From assembly GCA_964359785.1 (NCBI GenBank), contig CAYHWL010000017.1, forward strand, positions 1 to 17,965: a DNA stretch of 17,965 bases, written 5' to 3'. Positions within the stretch are counted from its first letter, which is position 1. Each line of letters starts with the position of its first letter. Source of the DNA: JACQSU01 sp964359785 (GTDB lineage Archaea > Nanobdellota > Nanobdellia > Woesearchaeales > JAGWAF01). This document shows positions 6,516-13,629 of the stretch, piece after piece. The notes beneath the pieces are model-generated. The model was not told where the DNA came from, ran no database searches, and saw nothing but the letters and a program-made list of their open reading frames with translations. The translations under genes and the position numbers were made by a program.

Positions 6516-6598
6516 TCCCGGGATTCACGCATAACGCAGTACCTCCCGGGATTCCCGGGAAAAAAGGAAGCTTTATAAAGAAAACTCGATTCCCGGTA
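6516..6598 (+). promoter_or_regulatory. Promoter with repeated TCCCGGGA palindromes
   Basis: The 8-base palindrome TCCCGGGA occurs at 6516-6523, 6544-6551 and 6553-6560. A degenerate copy, TCCCGGTA, lies at 6591-6598. The first two copies sit in a 14-base direct repeat (6513-6526 and 6541-6554) with 28-base periodicity. They flank the TATA box CTTTATAAAG (6571-6580), which predicts transcription near 6600 and so a leaderless start at 6603. The layout suggests an operator array controlling the GHKL/STAS-like cassette. The binding protein is unknown. Confidence 0.6.
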
Positions 6599-6602
6599 AG
6601 CA

Positions 6603-7559
6603 ATGAGAATCCACTTGCCAAATAGCGCTTTCATAGGGAATATAGATCCATTCCTCAAAGCCATTGAGACTTCCAATCCGGACACTCTGACTGTCACATC
6701 GAACAAAGATTGGATATCGGTCCATCCGGTTGTTCTCTCTATGGTTGCCTCATTAGGACTGAATCTAACCGCATCGCATATCCATTTCGAAGACCTTCAA
6801 GCCGCCTCAAAACATTATCTAGAACGCATGAATCTCTTCAAGATGTTAGGTGTCAAGTCCGGGATCCATATCACAAAACACGAGGCGGCTGGACGTTTCG
6901 TCCCACTGACCCAGATCAGAGACGGAAAGGAACTGACCTCCTTTATCACGGAGATGATACCCCTATTACATATCGACCCAAAACATGTTGATCCCATCAA
7001 GTATATAATCAGTGAACTTGTGAGAAATGTCCTTGAACATGCACAGTCGAAAAATGGTGCGATTCTCTGCGCGCAATACTACAAGAAAAGCAATATGATC
7101 CGTATTGGCATCGCTGATACTGGTGTCGGCATCAAAAACACGATAAGTGAGTCATATCGTGTTTCCGATGACAAAGAGGCGCTTCAACTCTCCTTGATGC
7201 CAGGGATCACAGGCACAACCCGAAGAGAAGGCGGGACAGAATACAATGCCGGCGCAGGTCTTTTCTTCATAAGATCAATTGCCAAAGTCAACCGGGATTT
7301 TTTCATGATTTACAGCGGAGATGCGCTCTACAAACTGCTTAAAAACAAGCATAACCTAGAGCTAAACGCTGATCCTTTCAAAGATAGACATTCTGCCCGT
7401 CAAGACATACCTCATTGGCAAGGGACTGTGGTTGGCGTAGATATATCCCTGGACACGACAAAAGAGTTTTCCACGTTGCTTGAATTGATACGAAAAACTT
7501 ATATCGCGACTGTGCAGGAACGAAAGAAACAAAGATACAAGAGGCCGCGCTTCATATGA
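6603..7559 (+). CDS. STAS-like/GHKL ATPase signalling protein
   Basis: Soluble 318-residue protein. Residues 1-80 look like an N-terminal STAS-like region; about 110-255 form a histidine-kinase-like GHKL ATPase domain. The ATPase boxes are clear: N box ISELVRNVLEHA (136-147, with Glu138 and Asn142), G1 box ADTGVGI (171-177), GITGTT (201-206), and G2 box NAGAGLFFI (215-223). There is no phospho-accepting histidine or dimerisation domain, so it resembles anti-sigma-factor kinases (RsbW/SpoIIAB type) more than a sensor kinase. The stop overlaps the next start as ATGA, pairing it with a DUF4325-like STAS protein, as known in partner-switching modules. The target of such switching in an archaeon, which has no sigma factor, is unknown. 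Predicted leaderless. Confidence 0.88.
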   Translation: MRIHLPNSAFIGNIDPFLKAIETSNPDTLTVTSNKDWISVHPVVLSMVASLGLNLTASHIHFEDLQAASKHYLERMNLFKMLGVKSGIHITKHEAAGRFVPLTQIRDGKELTSFITEMIPLLHIDPKHVDPIKYIISELVRNVLEHAQSKNGAILCAQYYKKSNMIRIGIADTGVGIKNTISESYRVSDDKEALQLSLMPGITGTTRREGGTEYNAGAGLFFIRSIAKVNRDFFMIYSGDALYKLLKNKHNLELNADPFKDRHSARQDIPHWQGTVVGVDISLDTTKEFSTLLELIRKTYIATVQERKKQRYKRPRFI

Positions 7560-7843
7560 AAACAATCAAGCTTTTTCCCTTGGTCGGCGAATTTGCCGAA
7601 AATAAAGATGTTGCGCGTGATATTAGATTGAAACAGATCATCCCATTTCTAGAAAAGAAAGAGGAGGTGATCCTCGATTTCGAAAAAGTGACGGCCGCTA
7701 CCCAGTCGTTTATTCATGCTCTGATAAGCGATCTTATCAGGAAATATGGCCCCGAAGTCATTGACCGTGTCTATTTCAAGAATTGTGACAATACGATTAG
7801 AGAGATCGTCAGCATAGTCCTCGATTATATGCAAGAGACGTAA
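7556..7843 (+). CDS. STAS-like DUF4325-type protein
   Basis: Small 95-residue soluble protein. The core VILDFEKVTAATQSFIHALISDL (38-60) has the beta strand, loop and helix arrangement of STAS-like DUF4325 proteins. Ser51 sits at the helix start, where STAS antagonists are phosphorylated. Its ATG overlaps the stop of the GHKL ATPase gene, so the two are made together and probably bind each other. By analogy with SpoIIAA/SpoIIAB it could be the phosphorylated partner of the ATPase; this is inference. Its 3' end is three bases from the end of the convergent regulator gene. Confidence 0.8.
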   Translation: MKTIKLFPLVGEFAENKDVARDIRLKQIIPFLEKKEEVILDFEKVTAATQSFIHALISDLIRKYGPEVIDRVYFKNCDNTIREIVSIVLDYMQET

Positions 7844-7846
7844 TCA

Positions 7847-8257
7847 TCATCCAAGATCCTCTTCTATCTTGATCGCGATCTTCTTCAATTCCTTTGTCGC
7901 CCGTGAATAATCCGCCTCTAGCTCATCCAATAGGCCAGCGAGTGAGGCGTTCCGCAGCACGTACTTATTCTCATTAGAGACGACAAGCCCTGATTCCATC
8001 ATCTTATTCAAGTGATGCACCACAGTAGCTCTGGTGAGTCCTAGGTGGAATGCCAATTCATCAGAGGAGAGCGGATGGTTCACTTTGGCGGCTTTCAATA
8101 ACTCGATGAAGATACGAAACGATGATTTATCCTTATCCCGCAGATTGAAGAGTCCTATTGACGAACCAAAAAACTGCAATTCCTCGTTTAGCGTGCTCAT
8201 AGCAGGGGCTCTTTCATACACGATAGTGATCCTCTGCCTTTGTATCATGTGAAACAT
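7847..8257 (-). CDS. Winged-helix (ArsR-like) transcriptional regulator
   Basis: A 136-residue DNA-binding protein. The helix-turn-helix with wing is at about 63-101: LSSDELAFHLGLTRATVVHHLNKMMESGLVV followed by ENKYVL. A charged amphipathic helix at 106-135, probably a coiled-coil dimerisation element, follows. It is divergent from grpE and the chaperone operon with a 102-base shared promoter region holding a palindrome, so it is a good candidate for the operon's repressor. A TATA box at 8282-8288 predicts transcription at about 8257-8259, favouring a leaderless ATG at 8257. ATG 8248 and ATG 8200 (MSTLNEEL) are alternatives, and the last gives a more usual N-terminus. Similarity to the archaeal heat-shock repressors Phr or HSR1 is only in general architecture. 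Confidence 0.85.
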   Translation of the reverse strand: MFHMIQRQRITIVYERAPAMSTLNEELQFFGSSIGLFNLRDKDKSSFRIFIELLKAAKVNHPLSSDELAFHLGLTRATVVHHLNKMMESGLVVSNENKYVLRNASLAGLLDELEADYSRATKELKKIAIKIEEDLG

Positions 8258-8280
8258 GAAAAACCAGTAAGGAGCCCCGC

Positions 8281-8310
8281 CTTAAATACATTTCCATAAT
8301 GTTTATATAC
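8281..8310. promoter_or_regulatory. Divergent promoters of the regulator and the chaperone operon
   Basis: Minus-strand TATA TATTTAA (8282-8288) serves the regulator. Plus-strand TATA TTTATATAC (8302-8310) serves grpE and predicts a start near 8331. The two elements are 13 bases apart, so one bound protein could affect both. Confidence 0.6.
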
Positions 8311-8352
8311 TAGTTGAATTTACCATATCTTAGTTGACTTAAGCTCAACTAA
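8311..8352 (+). promoter_or_regulatory. Putative operator of the chaperone operon
   Basis: A perfect 8-bp inverted repeat, TTAGTTGA (8330-8337), 7 bases, TCAACTAA (8345-8352), covers the predicted grpE start site. A further half-site, TAGTTGA (8311-8317), lies exactly 20 bases before the equivalent bases of the palindrome, two helical turns, next to the TATA box. This is classic repressor geometry. The half-site vaguely recalls the CTAAC-N5-GTTAG motif reported for the archaeal heat-shock regulator HSR1. Confidence 0.65.
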
Positions 8353-8359
8353 ACTCACT

Positions 8360-8881
8360 ATGGAACAAGAAAAAAAATGCCAGGGCAACTGCCAGGATGA
8401 TTCCGACCAAGACAAATCGGGTGAGCCTTGTTGTGGTCATTGTGAAGAGCAATCTCAAGAATCAATATACATAAAGAAGATCGATGATCTCACAAACACT
8501 ATCAAGTATGTCCAAGCTGACTACGAGAATTATAGAAAGAGGATAGATCGCGACAAGCAGGACTTCAAGATCCAGTCCACAAGGGATGTCATAGAGTCTA
8601 TCCTTCCAGTCCTCGACACTTTCGAACTCGCAATAAAAGCTATCAAGAAAGATGAATCCGTGATGGGTTTTGAGATGGTCTACGCGCAGTTCATCACTAC
8701 TTTAGAATCATCTGGCCTAAGACCAATAGAAGCTCAAGGGCAATACGACCCAAAACTGCACGAAGCCCTCCTTCAAGAGGCGTCAGACAAACCAAAAGGC
8801 ACTATCCTTGAGGAGCTTCAGAAAGGCTATATTTTAGGCGATAAAGTCATCCGCCACACAAAGGTGAAGATCTCAGCATGA
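8360..8881 (+). CDS. grpE: GrpE nucleotide exchange factor with a cysteine-rich N-terminus
   Basis: Co-chaperone that releases ADP from DnaK. The 173 residues contain a long N-terminal helix (about 33-85, including YENYRKRIDRD) and the C-terminal beta domain with YDPKLHEALLQEASD, ILEELQKGYILGDKVIRHTKVKI, typical of GrpE. The first 30 residues are odd: cysteines at 7, 11, 24, 25 and 28 (CCGHC), enough for a metal site or redox switch. First gene of the eight-gene operon. No Shine-Dalgarno is obvious before the ATG. The stop overlaps the next start as ATGA. Confidence 0.95.
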   Translation: MEQEKKCQGNCQDDSDQDKSGEPCCGHCEEQSQESIYIKKIDDLTNTIKYVQADYENYRKRIDRDKQDFKIQSTRDVIESILPVLDTFELAIKAIKKDESVMGFEMVYAQFITTLESSGLRPIEAQGQYDPKLHEALLQEASDKPKGTILEELQKGYILGDKVIRHTKVKISA

Positions 8882-9309
8882 AAACATTACAGCAGATCGA
8901 GGCCCAGGCGGTTTGTAAAGACTGCGCTAGATGCGACCCGAAGGAGCAAGGCCTCTGCTGCCAGAATGGATCTGGTCTGGCTCTAAAACAAGATATCTTG
9001 GATATAGCAAATACCTTTCATTTGAGTGAAGAGGACACATTGAGGATATATTTTGATGAAATAGAGAGATTTGGCACAAAGTTCTATCAGCCAAAACAGC
9101 ATAAGATACCGAACCGTCCACACGGCCCCTGCATCTTCTTCGCAAAAGGGATAGGCTGCACTATATACAGTGTCAGGCCCACACAGTGCCGTATCGGCAC
9201 TTGGGGAAAAGCGAGCAAGGAGAATCTACAATGGTTCTTCGATACTTACGCAGTGAAAAGAGACATTTTCGCGGAGCAAGAGTATAATCGTTTCAAGAGG
9301 TGTGCGTGA
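8878..9309 (+). CDS. YkgJ-family cysteine cluster protein
   Basis: Small (143-residue) putative zinc- or iron-sulfur-binding protein of the YkgJ/CxxCxxxCC family. Cysteines lie at 13, 16, 19, 27 and 28 in the N-terminal half and at 85, 94 and 104 in the second, in the typical setting GPCIFF, GCTIYSVRPTQCR. Biochemical role is not established for the family. Its ATG overlaps the grpE stop, and its own stop overlaps the next ATG as TGATG. Tight coupling to GrpE, itself cysteine-rich, hints at metal or redox sensing linked to chaperone work; this is inference. Confidence 0.88.
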   Translation: MKTLQQIEAQAVCKDCARCDPKEQGLCCQNGSGLALKQDILDIANTFHLSEEDTLRIYFDEIERFGTKFYQPKQHKIPNRPHGPCIFFAKGIGCTIYSVRPTQCRIGTWGKASKENLQWFFDTYAVKRDIFAEQEYNRFKRCA

Positions 9310-9920
9310 TGATAAAGGCATTGATAATGGATTGCGGAGGCGTCATAGCCACAGAGGTCCCAAAGGCATTCATGCAGGAGCTGGCCGTCAAAGAAGATCT
9401 AGATATCGAAGAGCTAGTCGCTGTCTGGCGCGACTTGTTTACCCCCCTGGTGGTAGGCAAGCTCACAGAGGACGAATTCTGGACCAGATTCGTCGATCGT
9501 CTAGGCGTTGAGAAGCCGCAGGAGACGCAGATTGAGGAGTACAAAAAACTCATCCGCACGCTCATGATCTGGGACCGCCAGATCCTCACATTCCTTAAGG
9601 AGTTCAAGGAAGAGCACAAGGACATCAAGGTTGTCTTGCTCTCCAACAGCGTCAAGGAGTGGGTGGCGGATTTCCAGAGAAGACACGATCTTGGCAAGTA
9701 TTTCGACAAGACTTACTTCAGCTTCGATCTTGGTGAACGCAAACCAGACCAGGCTTGTTTCGACAAGGTCTGTCAAGATCTGCAATTGAAGCCCGAAGAA
9801 TGCATCTTGGTAGACAACAACGAGCAGATAACGATAGCGGCAGAGAAACTCAAGTTCGTGACGCACAGGTACACAGACTTGAACACGTTCAAGAGATTCA
9901 TAGAAAAGATGGTGAAGTAG
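9309..9920 (+). CDS. HAD-superfamily hydrolase (DxGGVI type)
   Basis: Haloacid-dehalogenase-like hydrolase of 203 residues, probably a phosphatase acting on a small molecule. Motif I is MDCGGVI with nucleophile Asp8. The second Asp of the usual DxD is Gly, as in the DFGGVI/YihX-like branch. Motif II is LLSNS (110-114), motif III the lysine in GERKPD (142-147), and motif IV ILVDNNEQ (166-173). The cap is helical (about 15-85). I start at ATG 9309, which overlaps the previous stop as TGATG; GTG codons at 9300 and 9306 are upstream options. It sits 12 bases before dnaK. Substrate unknown. Confidence 0.88.
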   Translation: MIKALIMDCGGVIATEVPKAFMQELAVKEDLDIEELVAVWRDLFTPLVVGKLTEDEFWTRFVDRLGVEKPQETQIEEYKKLIRTLMIWDRQILTFLKEFKEEHKDIKVVLLSNSVKEWVADFQRRHDLGKYFDKTYFSFDLGERKPDQACFDKVCQDLQLKPEECILVDNNEQITIAAEKLKFVTHRYTDLNTFKRFIEKMVK

Positions 9921-9932
9921 GAGGTAAACAAA

Positions 9933-11738
9933 ATGGCAAAAACAATTGGAATTGATCTAGGAACCACATTCTCAGCAGTCGCTGTGATGGAAGGAGGTCG
10001 CGCGACAATAATCCCCAACGCAGAAGGTGACAGGACAACGCCTTCAGTCGTGAGCATCAAGGATGGCGAGATCCTGGCAGGCAAATTAGCCCGTAATCAG
10101 GCCATCGTCCACCCAGAGAACACCGTGCGATCCATCAAGCGTCACATGGGTGATAAGGATTTCAAGCTCAATATCAACGGCAAGAAGTATACCCCCCAAG
10201 AGATCAGCGCCATGATACTCCAAAAGTTGAAGCGCGATGCGGAAGCTTATCTTGGCACCACAGTGAATGACGCTGTCATCACCGTCCCGGCTTACTTTGA
10301 CGATGCGCAGAGGCAGGCGACTAAAGACGCAGGAAAAATAGCGGGCTTAAACGTATTGAGGATAATCAACGAACCCACAGCCGCTTCCCTAGCCTACGGT
10401 CTGGAGAAGACAAACGACCACACGATCCTGGTCTTCGATTTCGGTGGGGGAACCTTTGATGTCTCCATCCTGGAGTTGTCAGGCGGCATTTTCGAGGTCA
10501 AATCTACATCTGGTGACAACCATCTTGGTGGAGATGACATCGATGACATCCTGATCGACTGGTTGGCAAACGATTTCAAGAAAGCAAACGGCATCGACTT
10601 GAGAGAAGACAAAGTCGCGCATCAGCGCCTAAAAGAGGCCGCGGAAAAGGCCAAGATCGAACTGTCAGCGTCCCAGAAGGCCACTATCAATCTGCCTTTC
10701 ATAACCGCGGATAAAGCTGGTCCAAAACACTTGAACACCGAGCTCACAAGAGCCAAATTCGAGCAGATGATCGAGCCTATCCTTCAACGTCTCAAAGGGC
10801 CTGTCGAACGTGCGATCAAAGACGCTAGCATGACCAAGAATGATATCCACAAGGTCATCTTCGTTGGTGGCAGCACAAGGATCCCAAGTGTCGCATCTCT
10901 GGTCAAATCACTCACAGATAAGGAAGGCGACAAATCTGTCAATCCGGATGAAGCTGTAGCTTTAGGCGCAGCTATCCAGGCAGGTATCCTTGGTGGAGAG
11001 ATAAAAGATGTCCTCCTATTGGATGTCACGCCATTATCTTTAGGCATCGAGACTCTAGGCGGAGTTTGCACAAAACTTATCGAGAGGAATACGACTATCC
11101 CGACCAAGAAAGCCAAAGTGTTTAGCACAGCCGCTGACAATCAGACAGCTGTCACTATCCACGTGCTCCAAGGGGAGCGTCCGATGGTCTCTGACAACAA
11201 GAGTCTTGGCCGCTTTGATCTTGTAGGCATCCCAAGCGCCCCAAGAGGGGTTCCGCAGATAGAGGTCGCCTTTGACATTGATGCTAATGGGATAGTGAAT
11301 GTCTCTGCCAAGGATCTTGGCACTGGAAAAGAGCAGAAAATCACCATCACAGGCAGCGCAAGGCTAAGCGAGGCTGATATCAAACGTATGCAGCAGGAAG
11401 CCGAGTCGCACGCTGATGAGGACAAAAAGCGCATGGAAGAGGCAGAGGCCGTGAACAACGCAGACACTTTGGTCTACACCACTGAAAAATCCATCAAGGA
11501 TATGGAAGGCAAAGTCTCTGATGCTGACATAACTGCCTTAAAGGGCAAAGTAGAGGCTTTGAAAGGCCTTTTGGCGAATGAGCCAAAAGATGTCGAAGCC
11601 TTGAAGAGAGCGTCAGACGAACTCATCGAGATAGCGCAGAAGGCGGCGACGGAGCTTTACCAGAAGGCACAGTCATCCCAGAAAGGGGATGAGAAGGTTG
11701 TCGATGCAGAAGTCGTCAAGGAAGACAAAAAGCAGTAG
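9933..11738 (+). CDS. dnaK: Chaperone DnaK (Hsp70)
   Basis: ATP-dependent Hsp70 chaperone, cytosolic, working with the DnaJ and GrpE encoded in the same operon. Signatures: IGIDLGTTFS (5-14), VFDFGGGTFDVS (167-178), VIFVGGSTRIPSV (308-320) and the interdomain linker VLLLDVTPLSLG (360-371). The substrate domain and helical lid follow, and the tail ends VVDAEVVKEDKKQ. At 601 residues it is shorter than E. coli DnaK (638). The gap lies around residues 70-90 of the ATPase domain, as in Gram-positive and archaeal DnaK, consistent with ancient transfer from that group. AGGAGGT (9919-9925) gives a strong ribosome site before ATG 9933. Confidence 0.98.
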   Translation: MAKTIGIDLGTTFSAVAVMEGGRATIIPNAEGDRTTPSVVSIKDGEILAGKLARNQAIVHPENTVRSIKRHMGDKDFKLNINGKKYTPQEISAMILQKLKRDAEAYLGTTVNDAVITVPAYFDDAQRQATKDAGKIAGLNVLRIINEPTAASLAYGLEKTNDHTILVFDFGGGTFDVSILELSGGIFEVKSTSGDNHLGGDDIDDILIDWLANDFKKANGIDLREDKVAHQRLKEAAEKAKIELSASQKATINLPFITADKAGPKHLNTELTRAKFEQMIEPILQRLKGPVERAIKDASMTKNDIHKVIFVGGSTRIPSVASLVKSLTDKEGDKSVNPDEAVALGAAIQAGILGGEIKDVLLLDVTPLSLGIETLGGVCTKLIERNTTIPTKKAKVFSTAADNQTAVTIHVLQGERPMVSDNKSLGRFDLVGIPSAPRGVPQIEVAFDIDANGIVNVSAKDLGTGKEQKITITGSARLSEADIKRMQQEAESHADEDKKRMEEAEAVNNADTLVYTTEKSIKDMEGKVSDADITALKGKVEALKGLLANEPKDVEALKRASDELIEIAQKAATELYQKAQSSQKGDEKVVDAEVVKEDKKQ

Positions 11739-12405
11739 ACCGCTTGTGGTCTTTGATGTAGATCAGACGCTAGTCCGCGCTTTTGATGTCCACGACCAAG
11801 CCACGAATCTCACGCTCAAGGAGATTTTTGGCATAGACGGCTGGCTTGAGGATGTGGACTATGAAGGTCAGACAGTGGAGACGAATCTCACGAATATCTG
11901 TAAGGCGCACAAGATCAAGCGGTGGGTAATATCTAAATACATGCCAAAAGCCATCAGAGTCTACGACAAGAACTTCGCAGAATCGCTCAAACTGCGCCAC
12001 AAGAATATGGTCTTGCCTGGCGCAATCGACCTGCTAGAAAGAATAAAAAAGACCCATGATCTTGCGATAGTCACAGGCGGTACTCCAAGGTGCGCGAAAG
12101 CTTTGCTTAGGCATGTGAATCTCTTGTCATATTTCAAGACGTTCGTATTCGGCAACACCAGCCAAGATAGGGCCGTCCTCCTGGCAAAAGCGATAAAAAA
12201 AGCTGGATCTCACAAGGACATAACCGCGATTGGCGATTCAGTGCGTGACATAGATGCCGCCAAGGCGAATGGTGTGAGGATAATCTCTGTCCTCACGGGT
12301 TCGACGCAATACACAAGGTTAAAAAGCAGACGTCCTGACTATATAGCCAGGGACCTGCGGGATCCTAATCTACGGAAATTGTTGGGTGGTCATCATGTGG
12401 GATAA
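11704..12405 (+). CDS. HAD-superfamily phosphatase, phosphoglycolate-phosphatase-like
   Basis: Hydrolase of 233 residues with all four HAD motifs: FDVDQTLV (17-24, Asp18 nucleophile, Asp20), VTGGTPR (123-129), a lysine near 162, and IGDSVRDID (176-184). The helical cap lies about 30-100. The general form is that of Gph-type phosphatases; substrate unknown. The start lies inside dnaK, giving a 35-base overlap. I chose ATG 11704, preceded by GAAGG; ATG 11689 is possible and adds five residues. The gene ends by overlapping the next small ORF by 11 bases. Second HAD protein of the operon. Confidence 0.87.
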   Translation: MQKSSRKTKSSRPLVVFDVDQTLVRAFDVHDQATNLTLKEIFGIDGWLEDVDYEGQTVETNLTNICKAHKIKRWVISKYMPKAIRVYDKNFAESLKLRHKNMVLPGAIDLLERIKKTHDLAIVTGGTPRCAKALLRHVNLLSYFKTFVFGNTSQDRAVLLAKAIKKAGSHKDITAIGDSVRDIDAAKANGVRIISVLTGSTQYTRLKSRRPDYIARDLRDPNLRKLLGGHHVG

Positions 12406-12553
12406 AGTGATTATCATGTTTGCCGCGTATCTTGGCTTCGTCCTATTCTATCATTTTTTCGTCGAGCCTGCCGCGACAGAGTATGACTACGAACGCAAGA
12501 TGACCGATGTCCTCAACAAGGAAGAGCATAAGGTGAAAGGAAGGTTTGAGTGA
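12395..12553 (+). CDS. Small single-span membrane protein between HAD and DnaJ
   Basis: A 52-residue ORF that is easily missed. It begins MWDKVIIMFAAYLGFVLFYHFF; residues 5-23 form one hydrophobic segment. A charged tail rich in Glu, Asp and Lys follows, ending KGRFE. GGTGGT lies a few bases before ATG 12395. The start overlaps the HAD gene by 11 bases and the stop overlaps the dnaJ start as TGATG, so it fits exactly between its neighbours. This argues strongly that it is translated. Function unknown; it might tether or recruit chaperone components at the membrane. Confidence 0.72.
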   Translation: MWDKVIIMFAAYLGFVLFYHFFVEPAATEYDYERKMTDVLNKEEHKVKGRFE

Positions 12554-13629
12554 TGGCAAAAGATTACTACTCGATTCTAGGAGTCGAAAAGAACGCCTCT
12601 CAAGAGGATATCAAGAAGGCCTACAAGAGATTGGCCAAACAGTATCATCCTGATATGAACAAGGCCCAAGGTTCTGAAGAGAAGTTCAAGGAGATAAATG
12701 AGGCTTACGGGAATTTAGGTAATGATAAGAAACGTGAGCAGTATGATCGTTTTGGCACAAGCGAAGATATGGGACAAGGGTTCGACCCAAGCCAGTATGG
12801 TGATTTCAATTTTGATTTTGGGGATGTGTTCGATCAGTTCTTCACAGGTTTTGGCGGGAGCAGGAGACGCGGTCCCAGGAGAGGAGCTGATCTCATTTTT
12901 GATATAGAAGTTGACCTTCAAGAGGTCGCTTTAGGCAAAGACAAGAAATTCACTGTCAAGAAGACTGACCGTTGTGATGAATGTAAAGGCACAGGCGGCG
13001 CGGGAGAAGGCGCTTTCGAAGTCTGTTCCGAGTGTGACGGCCAAGGGCAGGTTCAGGTCACAAAACGTACCCCTTTTGGTATGTTTGCGACAGCTAGTCC
13101 TTGCAGGGCTTGCCATGGTCAAGGGGAGAAAATGATAAGGCCATGCAGGCATTGTGATGGACAAGGACGTCTCGTCAAGAATCGCACTCTCGAGATAAAC
13201 ATCCCTGCGGGTATCGAAGATGGTATGAAACTCCGAGTGACTGGCGAAGGTGAAGCAGGAGAGCGAGGCAGTCAGGCTGGAGACTTGTACGTCGTTGTCC
13301 ATGTCAAGCCTCACAAACTCTTCAGTCGTAATAACGATGACCTCAAGATCAAGGCGCCTCTGCCATTCACCACTGCCGCTTTAGGAGGGGAGTTGAAAGT
13401 CCCGACTATCTACGACAAAGATGTCACGATAAGTATCCCCGCGGGCACTTCATCAAACATGATATTCAATATCCGCGGTGAGGGCCTTCCAAGACTCAAT
13501 GGCTACGGCAAAGGCGACCTTCATGTGGATGTGTATGTGGACGTTCCAAAGAAGCTCACAAAACATCAGATTGATATCCTCAAGGAATTCGACATCGACC
13601 GCCCTAAGAAGAAAGGGTGGTGGAGTTGA
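12553..13629 (+). CDS. dnaJ: Chaperone DnaJ (Hsp40)
   Basis: Type I J-protein, 358 residues, which delivers substrates to DnaK and stimulates its ATPase. J domain at 1-70 with HPD at 32-34. A Gly/Phe-rich region at about 73-105 follows. Four CxxCxGxG zinc repeats start at Cys141, 158, 184 and 198 (CDECKGTG, CSECDGQG, CRACHGQG, CRHCDGQG). C-terminal substrate domains complete it. ATG 12553 is preferred to GTG 12550 because it overlaps the small membrane-protein stop and has AAGGAAGG upstream. The stop overlaps the start of the peptidase gene. Confidence 0.97.
   Translation: MAKDYYSILGVEKNASQEDIKKAYKRLAKQYHPDMNKAQGSEEKFKEINEAYGNLGNDKKREQYDRFGTSEDMGQGFDPSQYGDFNFDFGDVFDQFFTGFGGSRRRGPRRGADLIFDIEVDLQEVALGKDKKFTVKKTDRCDECKGTGGAGEGAFEVCSECDGQGQVQVTKRTPFGMFATASPCRACHGQGEKMIRPCRHCDGQGRLVKNRTLEINIPAGIEDGMKLRVTGEGEAGERGSQAGDLYVVVHVKPHKLFSRNNDDLKIKAPLPFTTAALGGELKVPTIYDKDVTISIPAGTSSNMIFNIRGEGLPRLNGYGKGDLHVDVYVDVPKKLTKHQIDILKEFDIDRPKKKGWWS

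Noticed and set aside
10784..11467. Long minus-strand ORFs inside dnaK (108 and 118 residues)
   Set aside because: Antisense shadows of a fully conserved Hsp70 gene, rich in Ser and Leu as expected for such frames.
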